From positions 1,054,001 through 1,118,000 of the forward strand of contig JAKSGN010000035.1 of the NCBI GenBank assembly GCA_024180945.1: DNA of 64,000 nt, in the 5' to 3' direction. The notes below the pieces were generated by a model. That model was not told the origin of the DNA and searched no databases. It saw nothing but the letters and a program-made list of their open reading frames with translations. Origin of the DNA: Macrophomina tecta. Taxonomy: Eukaryota; Ascomycota; Dothideomycetes; Botryosphaeriales; Botryosphaeriaceae. Position 1 is the stretch's first letter. Each line of letters opens with the position of its first letter. Shown piece by piece: positions 45,689 to 56,850 of this stretch. A program made the position numbers and the translations under genes.

Positions 45689-46738
45689 ATGGCCTCCAAC
45701 GCCATTCCGCCCGCTAATCAGGCCGCCTTCCCAGTCCTTTACGAGAAGATCGGAGTTCGCTGCGATAAGATCCTCCAGCGGATCGACGACCTGAGTGACC
45801 TGCGTGCCCGTCCTCATCGCGACGTCCGGGACCCCCAGCAGCTTGCTCACCTCCACTCTGTGGTCCGCGTCTTTAGCTCCTTCCATCAGGAAATCTTGGC
45901 CAAATACCAGGCCAACTCTGCCAAGTTCTGCGTCTCCAGGACCACTGAAATCATGAGCACCGCGCGCCCCACCATTCCCGGCCTCAACACCAACGGCCTT
46001 CCGCCTCAAAGTGAGAATGAAGCCGTCGCCACCAACTCGCCCGCCCGGGGTAAGGCCATGAAGGAAGCCCTGCTCCAGAAGCTGCGCCCGCCGCCGCTTG
46101 AGCACACCTGGGAGTTCTGGCACGACCGCCAGGGCCGCGAGAACAAGCCCGCCTGGGCGCAAGAGGAGGACGCGACCACCAACCCAGACAGCCCGGCCGA
46201 CAAGGTCAACGAGTCCAACGAGTACGAGTCGCGCCTGGTGAAGCTCCATGTGATCCGCGACCTGCGCCAGTTCTGGGAGACGATGAATCACTTCGACCTG
46301 TCGACGCTGCGCCTGCGCGACTCGGTGCACCTGTTCCACCTAGGTGTCAAGCCTGTTTGGGAGGATCCGCGCAACCTCAAGGGCGGCGCCTGGACCTTCC
46401 GCGTACCGAAGGAGAAGGCCGCCCAGTTCTGGAAGGAGGTCGCCCTCATGGCCATTGGTGGTGAGCTGCAGAGTGCCGTCGACAACAGCGCCAAGCGCCA
46501 CACCTTCATCGACGACATCTGCGGCATCTCCTACAGCGTTCGCTTCAACAGCCACCTCATCTCCATCTGGAACCGCGACGCCGAGAACCAGGAGGGCATC
46601 GACCGCCTGCGCGACACCGTCCTCGGCGGCATCTCATCCGAGCTCACCCTCCGCGACAACCAGTACTACTACAAGCGCCACTCCGAGCACGCCGGCTTCC
46701 GCTTCCCCGACGCTTCCCAGCAGAAGGAGGGCCAGTAG
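45689..46738 (+). CDS. eIF4E-family cap-binding protein
   Basis: Intronless, 349 aa. The start at 45689 (MASNAIPPANQAAFPVLYEK) is the first in-frame ATG. An N-terminal extension of about 130 residues is unrelated to eIF4E. The eIF4E fold follows: HTWEFWHDR (first strand), VIRDLRQFWETMNHFDLS, LFHLGVKPVWEDPRNLKGGA (the conserved tryptophan-Glu cap-binding loop), WTFRVPKEKAAQFWKEV and the C-terminal VRFNSHLISIWNRDAENQ. The wide insert between the first strand and the FW helix, and the sequence overall, are closer to the 4EHP (eIF4E2) class than to canonical eIF4E. Such proteins bind the mRNA 5' cap without recruiting eIF4G well, and repress or tune translation in the cytoplasm. Family is sure; the subclass is a judgement. 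Confidence 0.85.
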   Translation: MASNAIPPANQAAFPVLYEKIGVRCDKILQRIDDLSDLRARPHRDVRDPQQLAHLHSVVRVFSSFHQEILAKYQANSAKFCVSRTTEIMSTARPTIPGLNTNGLPPQSENEAVATNSPARGKAMKEALLQKLRPPPLEHTWEFWHDRQGRENKPAWAQEEDATTNPDSPADKVNESNEYESRLVKLHVIRDLRQFWETMNHFDLSTLRLRDSVHLFHLGVKPVWEDPRNLKGGAWTFRVPKEKAAQFWKEVALMAIGGELQSAVDNSAKRHTFIDDICGISYSVRFNSHLISIWNRDAENQEGIDRLRDTVLGGISSELTLRDNQYYYKRHSEHAGFRFPDASQQKEGQ

Positions 46739-47776
46739 GCAAAGATCCGCCTTACGGGCGGAACTTTGCGTTCCAGTTGTTCTGGTTTCCGGGGGCTGAA
46801 AGGGATTTGAGTTGTGAACAACGGAGTTTCGGCATATTCAACGGTCGTCCTGGTCTTCTCTTCTCTCCTCTTCTCTTCTCTTCTCATTCAGGCGTCTCTC
46901 TAAATTGCGGATTCATCCATCTCCGTGGCGGCATCGGAATGGAGGAAAATGCTTGATACTAGGGCAATCAAGCTATCAATGTGCTTGTGTGCGTTCGAGG
47001 ACTACAGGGGGCTCGGGCTCATTGGGTACTGTCTCCTGGAGTCGGTCGGCTCAGGGGAAGAAAAGGACATGGCGAACACACGCACAAAAGCATCTAGAAC
47101 GGCGTAATAGAACACATAACAACTCCCGTATCACATCTGCAGCTCAGACAATCTACGTGCTCCTGTTATAAGACACGGTGTAGCGCTATCGGGTCCCAGC
47201 TAAAATGCTGGCCGGACCTTTTTCGTGGCGTGAAACGCTTCTCCTGCCAAACTACCACTCCCGACCCACGGACGGGTAAACGGAAGTGAGAGGAGTTTGG
47301 GCATTTCTTTAGCTACGAGTTCATGTTCGTAAGGTTGATAAAATGCATAGCCACCTATATGCCGTGTTGTCTCAAGCTTTGACTTTGCACTTCACCTACT
47401 CTTTCTTGTCCTAGTCCAGGCAAGCCTTAAGCAATCCGTTTCCTCGTAAAGCAACCCAGACACGGCATATGACCGCCTTATAGGCCCGGATCAGCTCTAC
47501 ATGTATAGCCCATTACGATCTAGGTAGGAATACCCGAACCAAACCGCGTGTGCCTGGGAAACGGGTCCGCGACACCAAGCTGCAACCCATGCCGTGCCAA
47601 GCGCCATCCTCAGACAGGTACGCCCGCATCAACCCAAACAACGCCGTCGCTTTTCCTTCCGAAATCCGAATGACAGATAGCAGAATGCCGAACGCCAAGT
47701 CCAAACTCCGAATAACAGATTCCCCCACCATCATTCATCACTCATATTCGTGCACCTCACCACCACTCCCCATTCC
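46739..47776. other. Convergent 1-kb spacer
   Basis: Between the converging eIF4E-family and EF-hand genes. A CTCTTCT-rich repeat (about 46852-46888) follows the eIF4E-family stop. No gene is seen. Confidence 0.4.
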
Positions 47777-48500
47777 TCAACCAAACACCCCTGCCCTCTT
47801 CATCACGCCCTCAAACTCATCCAACGACACTCCCCTGGCCACCCCCTCCTTCGTCCTCGCCTCCCCATTTGCCTCGGCCACCATATCCCACAGCAATTCC
47901 TCATCCACCTCCTCCCTCAGCTCCCCCGCTACTCTCCTCAAATCCCTCACGGTAATCCGCCCGCCCTGCCGGCCCCCCAAAAACATCGCAAACGCCCTCT
48001 CGACCTCCCGCCTGCCCAGCCTCTCCTCCCCGCCCCGCTCGCCCTCCCCGCCCTGCGCGTGCGCATGGAACCACACCGCCGCATACGCCACCAGATGCTC
48101 GTACGCGACCCAGCCCTCCGCCTCCGGATCCAGGACGGCCGTCATCTCGCGCACGTCGTCGCGCGCGAGCTCGAAGCCCAGCGCCGTCATGATGCGGCGG
48201 CAGTCGGACGTCTTGACGACGAGCGTGTCTGGGTGCGAGTCGGGCCGCTTCTGGGCGAAGAGCGCGAAGGCGTCGCGGATGGCGGTCTCTTGCGCGGCCG
48301 TGAGGCCGTTTTCGCGGGCGAGGGCGGAGCGGCGGCCGGCGGCGGGTTTGGCGGGCGTCGTGGAAGCGGTTGCGGCGGTGGTGCTCTTTTTGCTGGAGCG
48401 TTTGGGTGGCTGGGAGGGATGGGTTCAGGTCAGCTTATTGGGCCTGCTGCGTTCGGTGCGGAGTTTTACGTGATCAATGGGTGCGTGGGAGACGGACCAT
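47777..48500 (-). CDS. Calmodulin-like protein with degenerate EF-hands
   Basis: Main exon 48409-47777. The likely first exon is just the start codon, 48500-48498: ATG followed directly by donor GTCCGT and an 88-nt intron with a GCTGACC branch and CCCAG acceptor. The product, 211 aa, then begins MPPKRSSKKSTTAAT. The body has calmodulin/centrin-like spacing: LTAAQETAIRDAFALFAQK, VVKTSDCRRIMTALGFELAR, DPEAEGWVAYEHLVAYAAVW and ISLDEF-like GVSLDEFEGVMKRAG. The calcium loops lack several acidic ligands (for example GGRQGGRITVRDL), so calcium binding is doubtful. It could be a structural centrin-like or light-chain-like partner. The donor GTCCGT is rare, but SMD3 in this window uses the same one. 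Confidence 0.65.
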
Positions 48501-49580
48501 TGTGAGGACTGCTCTGGCGCAGGCTGGAGTCTGGTTTGAATACGGAATCGTGATGCGGTAGATGGGGTGCACTGGTGCGCCACTGAGCCGATGATATCAG
48601 GCACTTGACTGCGATTGCAAATACTGCGGTGGTATTAATATGCTCGCAGCGTCGGCGGCGCGCAGATATGGTAACAATGAGTGACTATGCTTCGATCTCT
48701 CGCCGCGAGAAGACGCGAACGCGAGCGCGGACGATGACGGAGCGCGACACGGATTAGTCTGCCAAGATACGCTAGCCCTCAAAAACACTAGCGTGCAGAG
48801 GCCCTTGATCAAGTTTTCTCCCACACTTCGGAAGCTTACGTTTCTTTCCACACAACAAAAGTTCTGAGTCCTGTAACTCACCAATCGCCGACATCGCTTT
48901 CCGCCGTGCCAATACTTGGAGTACATGACGCTTTCGTTCTCCTGAGCGCACAGATGGGTAGATCCAGGCGCCATGCTATACCCTCCGCTGAGGGCAAGTT
49001 GAGTATGAACAGAGAGGTCTCAAAAAGGATGAGATGAATGGAACATGTAGATACCAGCTTCGAAAATGCTAGAGCCCGCCATCGCCAATGAGCCAGGATG
49101 CGTGGGTGTGGACAGAGAAGCAAGATAGAAAAGGCCTCTTGCTTGCTATGGCGACGAGAGTTCCTTGCTGCGCCCTGAAATCCGGCCGGCTGGTCAATCA
49201 GCCGGATGGGGGGTAGTAGGAAGGAGACATATCTTTGTAGTCTACTAGTTTTGAACTCAATAGCCATCCTCTTTCAAACGACTCGCTAGTAATGACAGTG
49301 ATGCATCCAAATAATGTGAATAACTATATCTGACCATTCCGTTGATATAGATTTTCCGTTCTATCTTGACTTTTTTCGCGTTACCATGACAGCGACGTCC
49401 ACGCCACTGTCTTACAAATGACTATTATTGATACATCTCGATACCAGCCCATAGATCTAGGTAGAGATATCCAGGTATACCTTTCTCTTCCGCCGCCAGC
49501 CGTATCCCAGGTTGCATCCAAAAAACGCCTCATAATGCGAAGTACAAAACACACCTCCCCGGTCGTCTCGCGTGCGCTGC
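48501..49580. other. 1.1-kb spacer
   Basis: Holds the EF-hand promoter at its left end and the GDA1 3' end at its right. Minus-strand frames at 48597-49267 have no family features. No gene is called. Confidence 0.4.
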
Positions 49581-51472
49581 TCATTTTGTGACTTTGTTGA
49601 TCTTGCATTGCCAACCGGACTCCTGGTTGAGAAGGGGAAGACTGTTGTAACATTGTTAGCATTTCTGATCACATAGAATGGATGGAATGATAGGCTTACC
49701 TAGCACCAAGACACCAGCCAAGTTCATTACCCTTGATCTTCTTCGCGATCTTGACCTCTCTGTCAATGGGCATCTCGTAACCGGAGTGCAGAAGAGCAAG
49801 CATGAAGTTAAGGTCCAGGCAGGACTCAGGGCGGTCGTTGAGCTCGTCAAGAGCACCCTCGATGCTGTGGAATACATCCCAGTGATCAGGACCGTGGCAG
49901 ACGCGGCTCACGAGCTCCTTGAGCTCATTGATGGTGAAACTCGAGGGAAGACCAAGCGGATTCGTGCGGTCGTAGAAGTAGGAAAATAGGTAAATATCCT
50001 CGCGAGCGAAGGTCTTCTCGAGAGACGGCTGGTGGACACCGTTGAAAGCGCAGGGAGCAAGCTTGCAGTCAGCCTCCTTCTTGAGTGTCTTCTCGGCGAT
50101 CGCACGGCATTGAGCAGGTGCACCTTCCGCGGGACCAGTCATGTTGACGGTAGCGCTCTTGCCAAGAGGGTGGTTCTCCTCGAGGGGAACCTCGACCTTG
50201 CGAGAACTGCCAGGTGTAAGGCAAGGGTTCATGATAGGCTTCTTGAGCAGGCTTTCGGTGGTGCCGCTCTTCTTGGCCTCCTCGTAGGCTGCGTCGAAGA
50301 CGACGCGGTGGATGTTTTCGCGCGCAGCCATCAGTCCGTAGCCCAGATAGGAGTGTTGGTAGAGGGTGAAGTTGCGGCCACCGAAGCTAAGTTCGTACTT
50401 GTGGTCACCGTCGGCGAGCTTCTCAGGCATGCCACCGTCCTTAGCATCGGGGAAAGTAGGCTCAAAGACAATCTGGGTAGAGCCACCACCCAGATCAAAG
50501 ACAGCGGCGGTGGGGGTCTTGTCGGGTCCGCCAATCTTGCCAAGGAGGTAGTTGGTCGTGATCCAGGCGTAAACACCCTCGTCGGTGCCATCCATGACCT
50601 CGACGCCGCCCTTGTCGGCAGCGAGAACGGGGAACGGATATTTGGTCTCGAGCCTCTCACGAACGGCCGTCAGGATCTTCTCGCTGAGTTCCGGGCCAAG
50701 CTTGCGCAGACCTGCAGTAGCCTTCACAGCGATCGGGGTGCAGCTTTGGACCTTCTCCGGGACATGCTTCAGAGCAACCTCCAACAAGGGATCCAGACTT
50801 TGGGCGGCGCCCTCGGCGTCGGCCTTGTAAGAGCTCAAGCCAGAGCCGCCCTCCTTCTTCGCGGTCTGCTCGAAAACCTCATCCTCGAGTTCAGGCGTAG
50901 GGCCGCAGTTGTTGAAGCGGTAGACGTGAATGCGCGAGCCGGTGCTACCAGCGTCGACCATAAGGGCGTACTGGACCAGGGGCTTGTCTGAGGAGTAGGA
51001 GCGAGTGCATCTCGTGGTCGCGAGAGACGGGTCTGAAGCGACATCGCCGCCGGGAAACTTGCCCGCGGAGCCTGGTGTGCGAGGGTGAGCGAGGGCGCAG
51101 TGCGGATGGGAAATTTTTGGGACAGGTGGAATTGCAGGGAGACAAACCTGCAGACGGGCTGTGGCCGGGGGCCAGGTAGAAGAAAACGATGAGAATGAAG
51201 GCGATGATGCCCCCAGCCTTCAAATACCGGGTCCGCTGGCCCTGGTTCATTGTGGAGCTTCCGCCGCCGACCTTGTAGTCGTTCATGAAGGAGGATGAAG
51301 CGGTTGAGGCCGTCGAGGGGCGGGCGCTGTGGCGGTCGTGCTTCTCGAAGGGATCGAAAGTGCTGTTGCTTTTCAGCGGCAAGGAGAGCGAGGTGCGTCG
51401 GCGGGGAGCGCTGGCGAAGGAGAAATAAGACCAGATGTCAGGACGCCGTTGGACGTCAACGCTACTGGACAT
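49581..51472 (-). CDS. GDA1: Guanosine diphosphatase (GDA1/CD39 family)
   Basis: Three exons: 51472-51148, 51071-49700 and 49641-49581. The last intron (49699-49642, GTAAGC...ACAG, with a TGCTAACAA branch) hides the true C-terminus: without it the frame ends at LGAR, with it the protein ends LGASLPLLNQESGWQCKINK. It is a type II membrane protein, with a cytosolic tail and an anchor AGGIIAFILIVFFYLAPG at about residues 86-103. The apyrase conserved regions are complete: VDAGSTGSRIHVYRF, KATAGLR, GTDEGVYAWITTNYLLG, VFDLGGGSTQIVFE and HSYLGYGL. Golgi GDPase turns GDP from mannosyl transfer into GMP, which is exchanged for GDP-mannose, so it supports protein and lipid glycosylation. An upstream in-frame start at 51556 is possible. 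It is divergent from the PPPDE gene. Confidence 0.93.
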
Positions 51473-52025
51473 GAAATGCTCTGACCAGGCGGTGGCGCGC
51501 CGTAAGCCGAAGAGGGAAGCGATCGTGAGGGCGCGGAGTCGTGGATTAACGAGCAAAGCACGGCCTGCGATAAGATGGAAACAGGCGCAAGGAGAACGGG
51601 CGGAACAGCGGCCAAGAGCGAGGGCGAGCGGAGCACAAAGGGGGACGCGGGCGGATGCGCGCTGCTGCAGAGGGGAGAAGAAGCAGGGCCGGCGGGCAGG
51701 GAATGCTCCAAGCCGCGCCGCCGCTCGCCCTGCCTGCCGCGCCAGCCCCTATAATGCGAGAGCGCAGAACGCAGCCACGCGCGCCGGCTGGGTTTGGTTT
51801 AAGGCTGCCGCAGAGCCCCAGCTGATCATAGATCTCCGCGCGATAAGCTTGTTGCTGACGCCGGGGCAGCGCGCAAGTGGAAGCTTCTGGCAGCCGCCGG
51901 CGTCGCAACACTTCGCCGCCTGCTGCGCGCACGATGTCCATACATTATGACGTCTCTCGCCGGCGCTCCTGGATCCCTACCGTCCCCCTCCTCGCTCTCC
52001 CGGAACCCACCCGCGCGCTGCCAAC
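51473..52025. promoter_or_regulatory. GDA1 / PPPDE divergent promoter
   Basis: A 553-bp spacer between opposite start codons, GC-rich. If GDA1 starts at 51556 it shrinks to 469 bp. No distinct motif was picked out. Confidence 0.4.
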
Positions 52026-53960
52026 ATGGACGTCGAGCTTTACGTCTACGATCTCTCCAAGGTACCGTCGCCGCCGCTCAGCCACACCGGAGCTGATCTG
52101 CCTGCGAACTCCACTGACCACGCTGTTTAGGGCCTAGCAAGGCAGCTCTCCCGCCAGTTCCTCGGGATCCAAATCGACGCCGTTTACCACACCTCCATTG
52201 TGTTTGGTGGCGTTGAGTATTTCTACGGCGCCGGTGTGCAGACCTGCTATCCCGGCTCCACCCACCATGGCGCACCTGAAGAAGTCGTCAAATTGGGAAG
52301 TACCAATCTTCCCATGGACGTCATCCTGGAGTATCTTGAGTCCTTGAAGCAAGTCTACACGCCAGAGGCCTACGACCTTTTTGCCCACAACTGTAACAAT
52401 TTGTGAGCAAACTCCCCCGACTCGGACCATGCACTGTACGCATCGCTGACAGATCCCAGCTCAAATGATTTTGCCATGTTCCTCGTAGGGAAGGGCATCC
52501 CAGACCACATCACTTCCCTGCCGCAGCAAGTGCTGAACACTCCTTTCGGCCAAATGCTGAGGCCTCAAATCGACGCTGCGATGAGATCTGTCACCCAGGC
52601 TCCTGTCCCGCCACAAAACGTACCTAATGGTGCAGCGCCAACGGCAGCAACCAATGGAGCCACTAACGGCACCACCAATGGCACCACCAACGGCACCACC
52701 AACGGGGCTGTCAATGGCGCAAGCAACGGCGTGGGTGCGCACCAAGGCAAAGTCCACAGTGTGAGCAGTCTGCGAGAAGTCGACAGACTGCTTGCCAGTG
52801 CCAAGGACTCCTGTGCTGTCATCTTCTTCACATCCTCCACCTGCGGCCCCTGCAAGATCATGTATCCTGTTTTTGACGAGTTGGCAGAAGAGGCTGGAGC
52901 AAGTGGCGTCTTCATCAAAGTGGACATTAACCAGGCGTACGATGTGGCAGCTAAATACAACATCCGGTCAACGCCAACCTTCCTCACCTTCCTCAAGGGC
53001 CTGAAAGACGACCAATGGTCCGGCGCCGACGAACCCCAGCTCCGTGGAAACGTCCACCTCCTCCTTCAGCAAGCCAACATGGGCCACCCGCACACGCGTC
53101 TGGGCCTTCCCAAGCTCCTCGGCGCCAGCTTACGCCCAGTAACGTACGAGAAGGTCCCGCCGTTGGAGAAGTTGATCCCAAAGATGGGTGAATACGGCAA
53201 GCACCCCATTGTGGCCATGATCGCGGCTTTCATCACCACCCGCCGCGACTCCGGCGACCGCGAAGCACCACTCCCCGCCCTCCCGGATTTCGCCTCCTTC
53301 CTTCGTTCCGCCGCAAAGTCCATACCGCCGGAAAACCTCTTCGCGGCGTACGATCTCTTCCGTCTCACTCTCACCGACCCCCGCGTATCTGGCTTCTTTG
53401 CCGAAGAAGAAGATGCTGCGACGCTGACAGAACTCATCTCTCACGTCAACGATCTCAAGCAGTGTCCTTACAACCTGCGTCTTGTAACCCTCCAGCTCGC
53501 CTGCAACCTCTTTACTTCCTCCCTGACGCGGACGCATCTCCTCGGGCATGAGTCCTTCAGCGCCATGCTGACCCACCTCTTGTCCGCTAGTCTGCTTGAC
53601 GACGAGCACAACAATGTCCGGATAGCTGCCGCGAGCTTGGCATTCAACATTGCAGCAGCCAACCACCGCATGCGTGTTGAGGCTGGGCGTGACGTTCTTG
53701 CCGAAAGCGAGCAAGTCGAGATCGTGGCAGCACTGCTGGAGGCGATTGCGGCGGAGACCGAAAACAAGGAGGCGGTGCTGGCGTTGCTGAACAGCCTGGG
53801 GCTGCTGGTATACTGTGCAGATATGGACAGCGAAGTTGTGGATGTTTGCAAGGCCATGGATGCGAAGGGCACTGTAATGAGCAAGCTGGATATGTGCGAT
53901 AAGGAAGAGGTCGTCGTAGAGGTCGGGAAGGTCCTTTTGGGGAAGGGCCTAGAGATGTAG
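52026..53960 (+). CDS. PPPDE (DeSI-like) - thioredoxin - PUL protein
   Basis: Exons 52026-52061, 52131-52402 and 52460-53960 give 602 aa. Three domains are fused. Residues 1 to about 150 are a PPPDE peptidase of the DeSI type, with catalytic His32 (YHTSIVFGGVEYFYG) and Cys100 (HNCNNFSNDF); DeSI enzymes cleave SUMO or ubiquitin-like conjugates. A linker of NGTT repeats follows (12-nt units at about 52650-52725). Then a thioredoxin domain with an intact CGPC active site (Cys231-Cys234) in FFTSSTCGPCKIMYPVFDEL. From about residue 330 to the end is a PUL domain, the armadillo-like fold that in Ufd3/Doa1 and PLAA binds the Cdc48/p97 C-terminus. The architecture suggests a deubiquitinase- or deSUMOylase-like factor tied to Cdc48. 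It is a known fusion in filamentous ascomycetes; its substrates are unknown. Confidence 0.9.
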
Positions 53961-54178
53961 AGAGATGATAGACGGAACGACTCATCCAGGCGGCTGACGT
54001 AGAGAGAGGTGCGTTTGATAGATGGAGGCGCGCAAGCGGCTAGATTAGAGGTTAGCTTTTTGTTTATATCCTCTCCTCTTCAGGCACTACTGCACCATAG
54101 TAATAGATACCTCATACTTTTTGCCCACCTCCTGCCGCGCCAACCGAGTATCTAGGGTAAGAAAAAGTTGAATCCCGT

Positions 54179-54694
54179 TCAACAAAACCACTTCACAACC
54201 CCCACTCCACCTGTCCCGCCTGGCCTGCCCTTTCCCCACCACTCCCCCCTGCCAATCAACGCTCGCCTCTCCGCCCGCACCATCCTCACCTCTTTGTCTT
54301 GCTCTTTTTGGTGCCACTCCTCCCACCGCCTCCTAAGCCTCTCCTCTTCCTCAGCTGTCCGCATCGTCCAAACCCGCTCCACCTCCTCTTTGAGCGACAG
54401 TACCCATAGCAAGAAGAGAATCCGTGTGTAGCACAGAGGCGTCCACCAGAGAAATTCGATCCCTTGCCGCAGCAGCGGGGTGTGGTAGTAGTAGTGGTGG
54501 GCGAGATGGCGGCTAAAGGCAGCGAGGATGGGTGTGCGGACGGCTGAGAGGAGTGCAAGGTAGAGCATGAAGAGAAAGGACGCGACGAGCTTGAGGGTCG
54601 GGGTCGCGCGGAGGGAAGAGCGGAGGAAGTGGCCGTGGGGATGAGAGGGGATGGAGTAGAGAGGCTTCCGCTGGGCGACGACGGCTTTTAGCAT
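54179..54694 (-). CDS. Small two-span membrane protein, unknown
   Basis: Intronless, 171 aa, starting MLKAVVAQRKPLYSIPSHPH. Two hydrophobic segments are visible: LKLVASFLFMLYLALLSAV (about residues 34-52) and PLCYTRILFLLWVLSL (about 85-100). A charged, coiled-coil-like tail EEEERLRRRWEEWHQKEQDK follows, then a Gly-rich end. I do not recognise it, but the domain-like order and good ATG make it a believable gene. It converges with the PPPDE gene, leaving 218 bp between the stops. Confidence 0.55.
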   Translation of the reverse strand: MLKAVVAQRKPLYSIPSHPHGHFLRSSLRATPTLKLVASFLFMLYLALLSAVRTPILAAFSRHLAHHYYYHTPLLRQGIEFLWWTPLCYTRILFLLWVLSLKEEVERVWTMRTAEEEERLRRRWEEWHQKEQDKEVRMVRAERRALIGRGEWWGKGRPGGTGGVGVVKWFC

Positions 54695-55632
54695 GGTTCG
54701 AGGTTCGTGATTCGCCGGGGGGGTGGGGGTTGGTTGGTAGGAAAGGTTGGGTCATGTGTGACGTGTATCTCCAAGGATAAACCAGTCAATAAGAACTGAA
54801 CTTGAAAATTCTGCTTTGGGAAACGAAGAGACTTGAGGTTGGATTGACAAGAAGATGTGATTTGGCCGCTTTTTCCAGACTTCCCCAGTTGCTCCACTTT
54901 GTTTCAGGGTCCGGTTCTCAGTTTCTGAGGGCTAATTGACCACCAATGCCGTACCTAAATGCAAGCAAAATAAGATAGATCGCGATGTTTCGTTATTCAT
55001 CGCAGTAGCGGTAGAATGCCGGTTTTCGATAGAGTATGTTGCGGCTCTAGCATACAATGAGCTCGAGGGCTAGTGACCGGTGGGACGAGGTATACCAACC
55101 TTCTCAGGGGACTAATATTGCGATACACGGGCAGATTTTGATTGCAAGCAACAATTCGAAGAACACAGTCGTCACGGCACTGAGTTTGCAACCTACACTC
55201 TGAGCGATGATTGGGACGGAGAAGTGCGCAGAGATCATGATGTAGAGCGCTACCAAAAGGACAAAGGTTTACCGTGGCGGAAAAGGCGTACTGAGGATGC
55301 ATGATTGATACTCACGCTGAAACCCGGAGGTGGAGTTGGTCCTGGTATGAACAGCACCAGGAATATTTAGGGAAGGAGAATGTTGATGAAAATTCCAATG
55401 ACGGAGGAGATTGTGATGGAAGTGTTGTCCATAATTTCCTGGTTGTGTCTATGAACTTATATACAGGATGATAGTAGAATCAAGATCAACCAAAAGGTTA
55501 AATTGAGGTGGAAAGTCTTTCGTGGGGCAAGTTGTATTACAATTTTCTCAAGGCTATTGTGTCCTGGAGCTCTAAGAAGGAAGTGAGTATCCGAGACAGC
55601 CTGGTCAGTTAAACCTGCCCTATCTTGATTAC
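54695..55632. other. Spacer with weak coding hints
   Basis: At about 55431-55080 on the minus strand, short hydrophobic fragments occur (MDNTSITISSVIGIFINILL, a stop, then IFLVLFIPGPTPPPGF, and later VALYIMISAHFSVPIIAQSV). They may be a decayed small membrane-protein gene, but in-frame stops and poor splice sites leave this unproven. Otherwise nothing is seen. Confidence 0.3.
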
Positions 55633-56568
55633 TTAAAAGCCGTCTTGCGGCTCTGGGGGGTAATACCCTCTCCGCAGAAGAAAGGCCGCAAGTTTATGCT
55701 CGGCCTTCGCAAACTTTACAAAAAACTTGTCAGCGAAATTTCCTAAATCGTACTTCACTGGATTCGAGACATTCAAGACATACGAAGCTATGCGGTCCTA
55801 TCGTCCCATCCTTTACCCAGAAGCCGTGCGCACCCATTAAATTGGCCATCATAACATCTGTGAAGAGCCGATCGCCAACGACAGCAATCTGCGAGGGAGA
55901 TGTGACCTCTGCATCTGGAGCGTTGCGAAAATAGTCGAAAACCTCGGCACGGCAACCGGGCTTCTGATATCGATTGTCAATGAATGCCTCCATATAGTAG
56001 CGCAGCCAAAAACAAACCTTTGTATTGTGGTGGAGTACCCTCACGCCTGTGTTGCGCTCCAGGAGCTCCGCCTGCGCATATGACGGGTCAGAGGCGGTTC
56101 CGGCGGTATTAGATACAATTAGAAGCTTGGAGCCTGGATATGTCTTGCGAAGTTCCTGGAATTTTTCCTATCGCGAGACTTGGTCAACATCGTTAATCCA
56201 AACGCAAAGGAGACAATCGGCGTCCTCCAAAAACAGCCAAAAAGTAAGGATATTCCCCCGAAAAACTTTCTGTTGCTTATAGAGGGAGTGTAGGATGTAT
56301 ACATTGACTATTTATGAATGGAGAGGGACTGCAATGCAGGGACAATTACCTTGTACTCCGGATGTATCTCATTTGCATGAGGACGAGCAAAGCAGTTGTC
56401 CTTGTCCAGGACTACTGCTCTGATATCGACAGTTTTGCCATCTGGTCGCGTGAGGGCCCGGGAGAGTGGTACGGGCAATTGGTTGAAAGTTGAGACGGTA
56501 TGGTGCGGGAGACAGAGAGCCGGGTCCCTCAGGAGCTTGAAGACATTGAGGGTCCCGGAGAGGTTCAT
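55633..56568 (-). CDS. GEP4: Mitochondrial PGP phosphatase GEP4
   Basis: Four exons, 56568-56350, 56167-56018, 55963-55784 and 55713-55633, give 209 aa with every junction in phase 0. Introns are 182, 54 and 70 nt; the last has a CGCTGACAAG branch. The start is MNLSGTLNVFKLLRDPALCL. HAD phosphatase motifs are all present: AVVLDKDNCFA (Asp55 and Asp57), LLIVSNTAGT, the Lys of KPGCRAEVFDYFR and VVGDRLFTDVMMANLMGAHG. The protein ends with FLLRRGYYPPEP. GEP4 removes the phosphate from phosphatidylglycerophosphate at the inner mitochondrial membrane, the step before cardiolipin synthesis. The small last exon lies beyond an in-frame stop and would be missed by a single-frame reading. It is divergent from SMD3 across only 282 bp. 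Confidence 0.93.
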
Positions 56569-56850
56569 TGGGCCAATCCGCGCACAGGCAGTGGGGATGT
56601 CGACGTGTTGGTAGGGGAGGATGTTTCGCAGGCCCCGAGGCGGCGGAGATCAGCGGCGCGGGCGGGCCGGGGAAAAGCCGGGCTTGGTGCGTGCCTGCTG
56701 CTGCACTTGGAGTTATTCTCGAGCTTGCAACACCAGCCGCCATCACCACCGCGCCGCGCAACTCCAGCCAGCCATTCCGCACGCTCTGCACACGCCTCCT
56801 CTCGATCCGCTGCCCGCTCAATCACCGTCGCGTACACTTACACTGTCAGG
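56569..56850. promoter_or_regulatory. GEP4 / SMD3 shared promoter
   Basis: Only 282 bp separate the two start codons, so both promoters and leaders must overlap or abut. It is GC-rich in the centre, with no evident TATA box. Confidence 0.5.

Noticed and set aside
47550..48473. 307-aa and 251-aa plus-strand frames
   Set aside because: Antisense to the EF-hand gene; Pro/Ser/Arg-rich and without domain features.
50032..50991. 319-aa plus-strand frame
   Set aside because: Antisense to GDA1, whose apyrase motifs prove the minus-strand reading.
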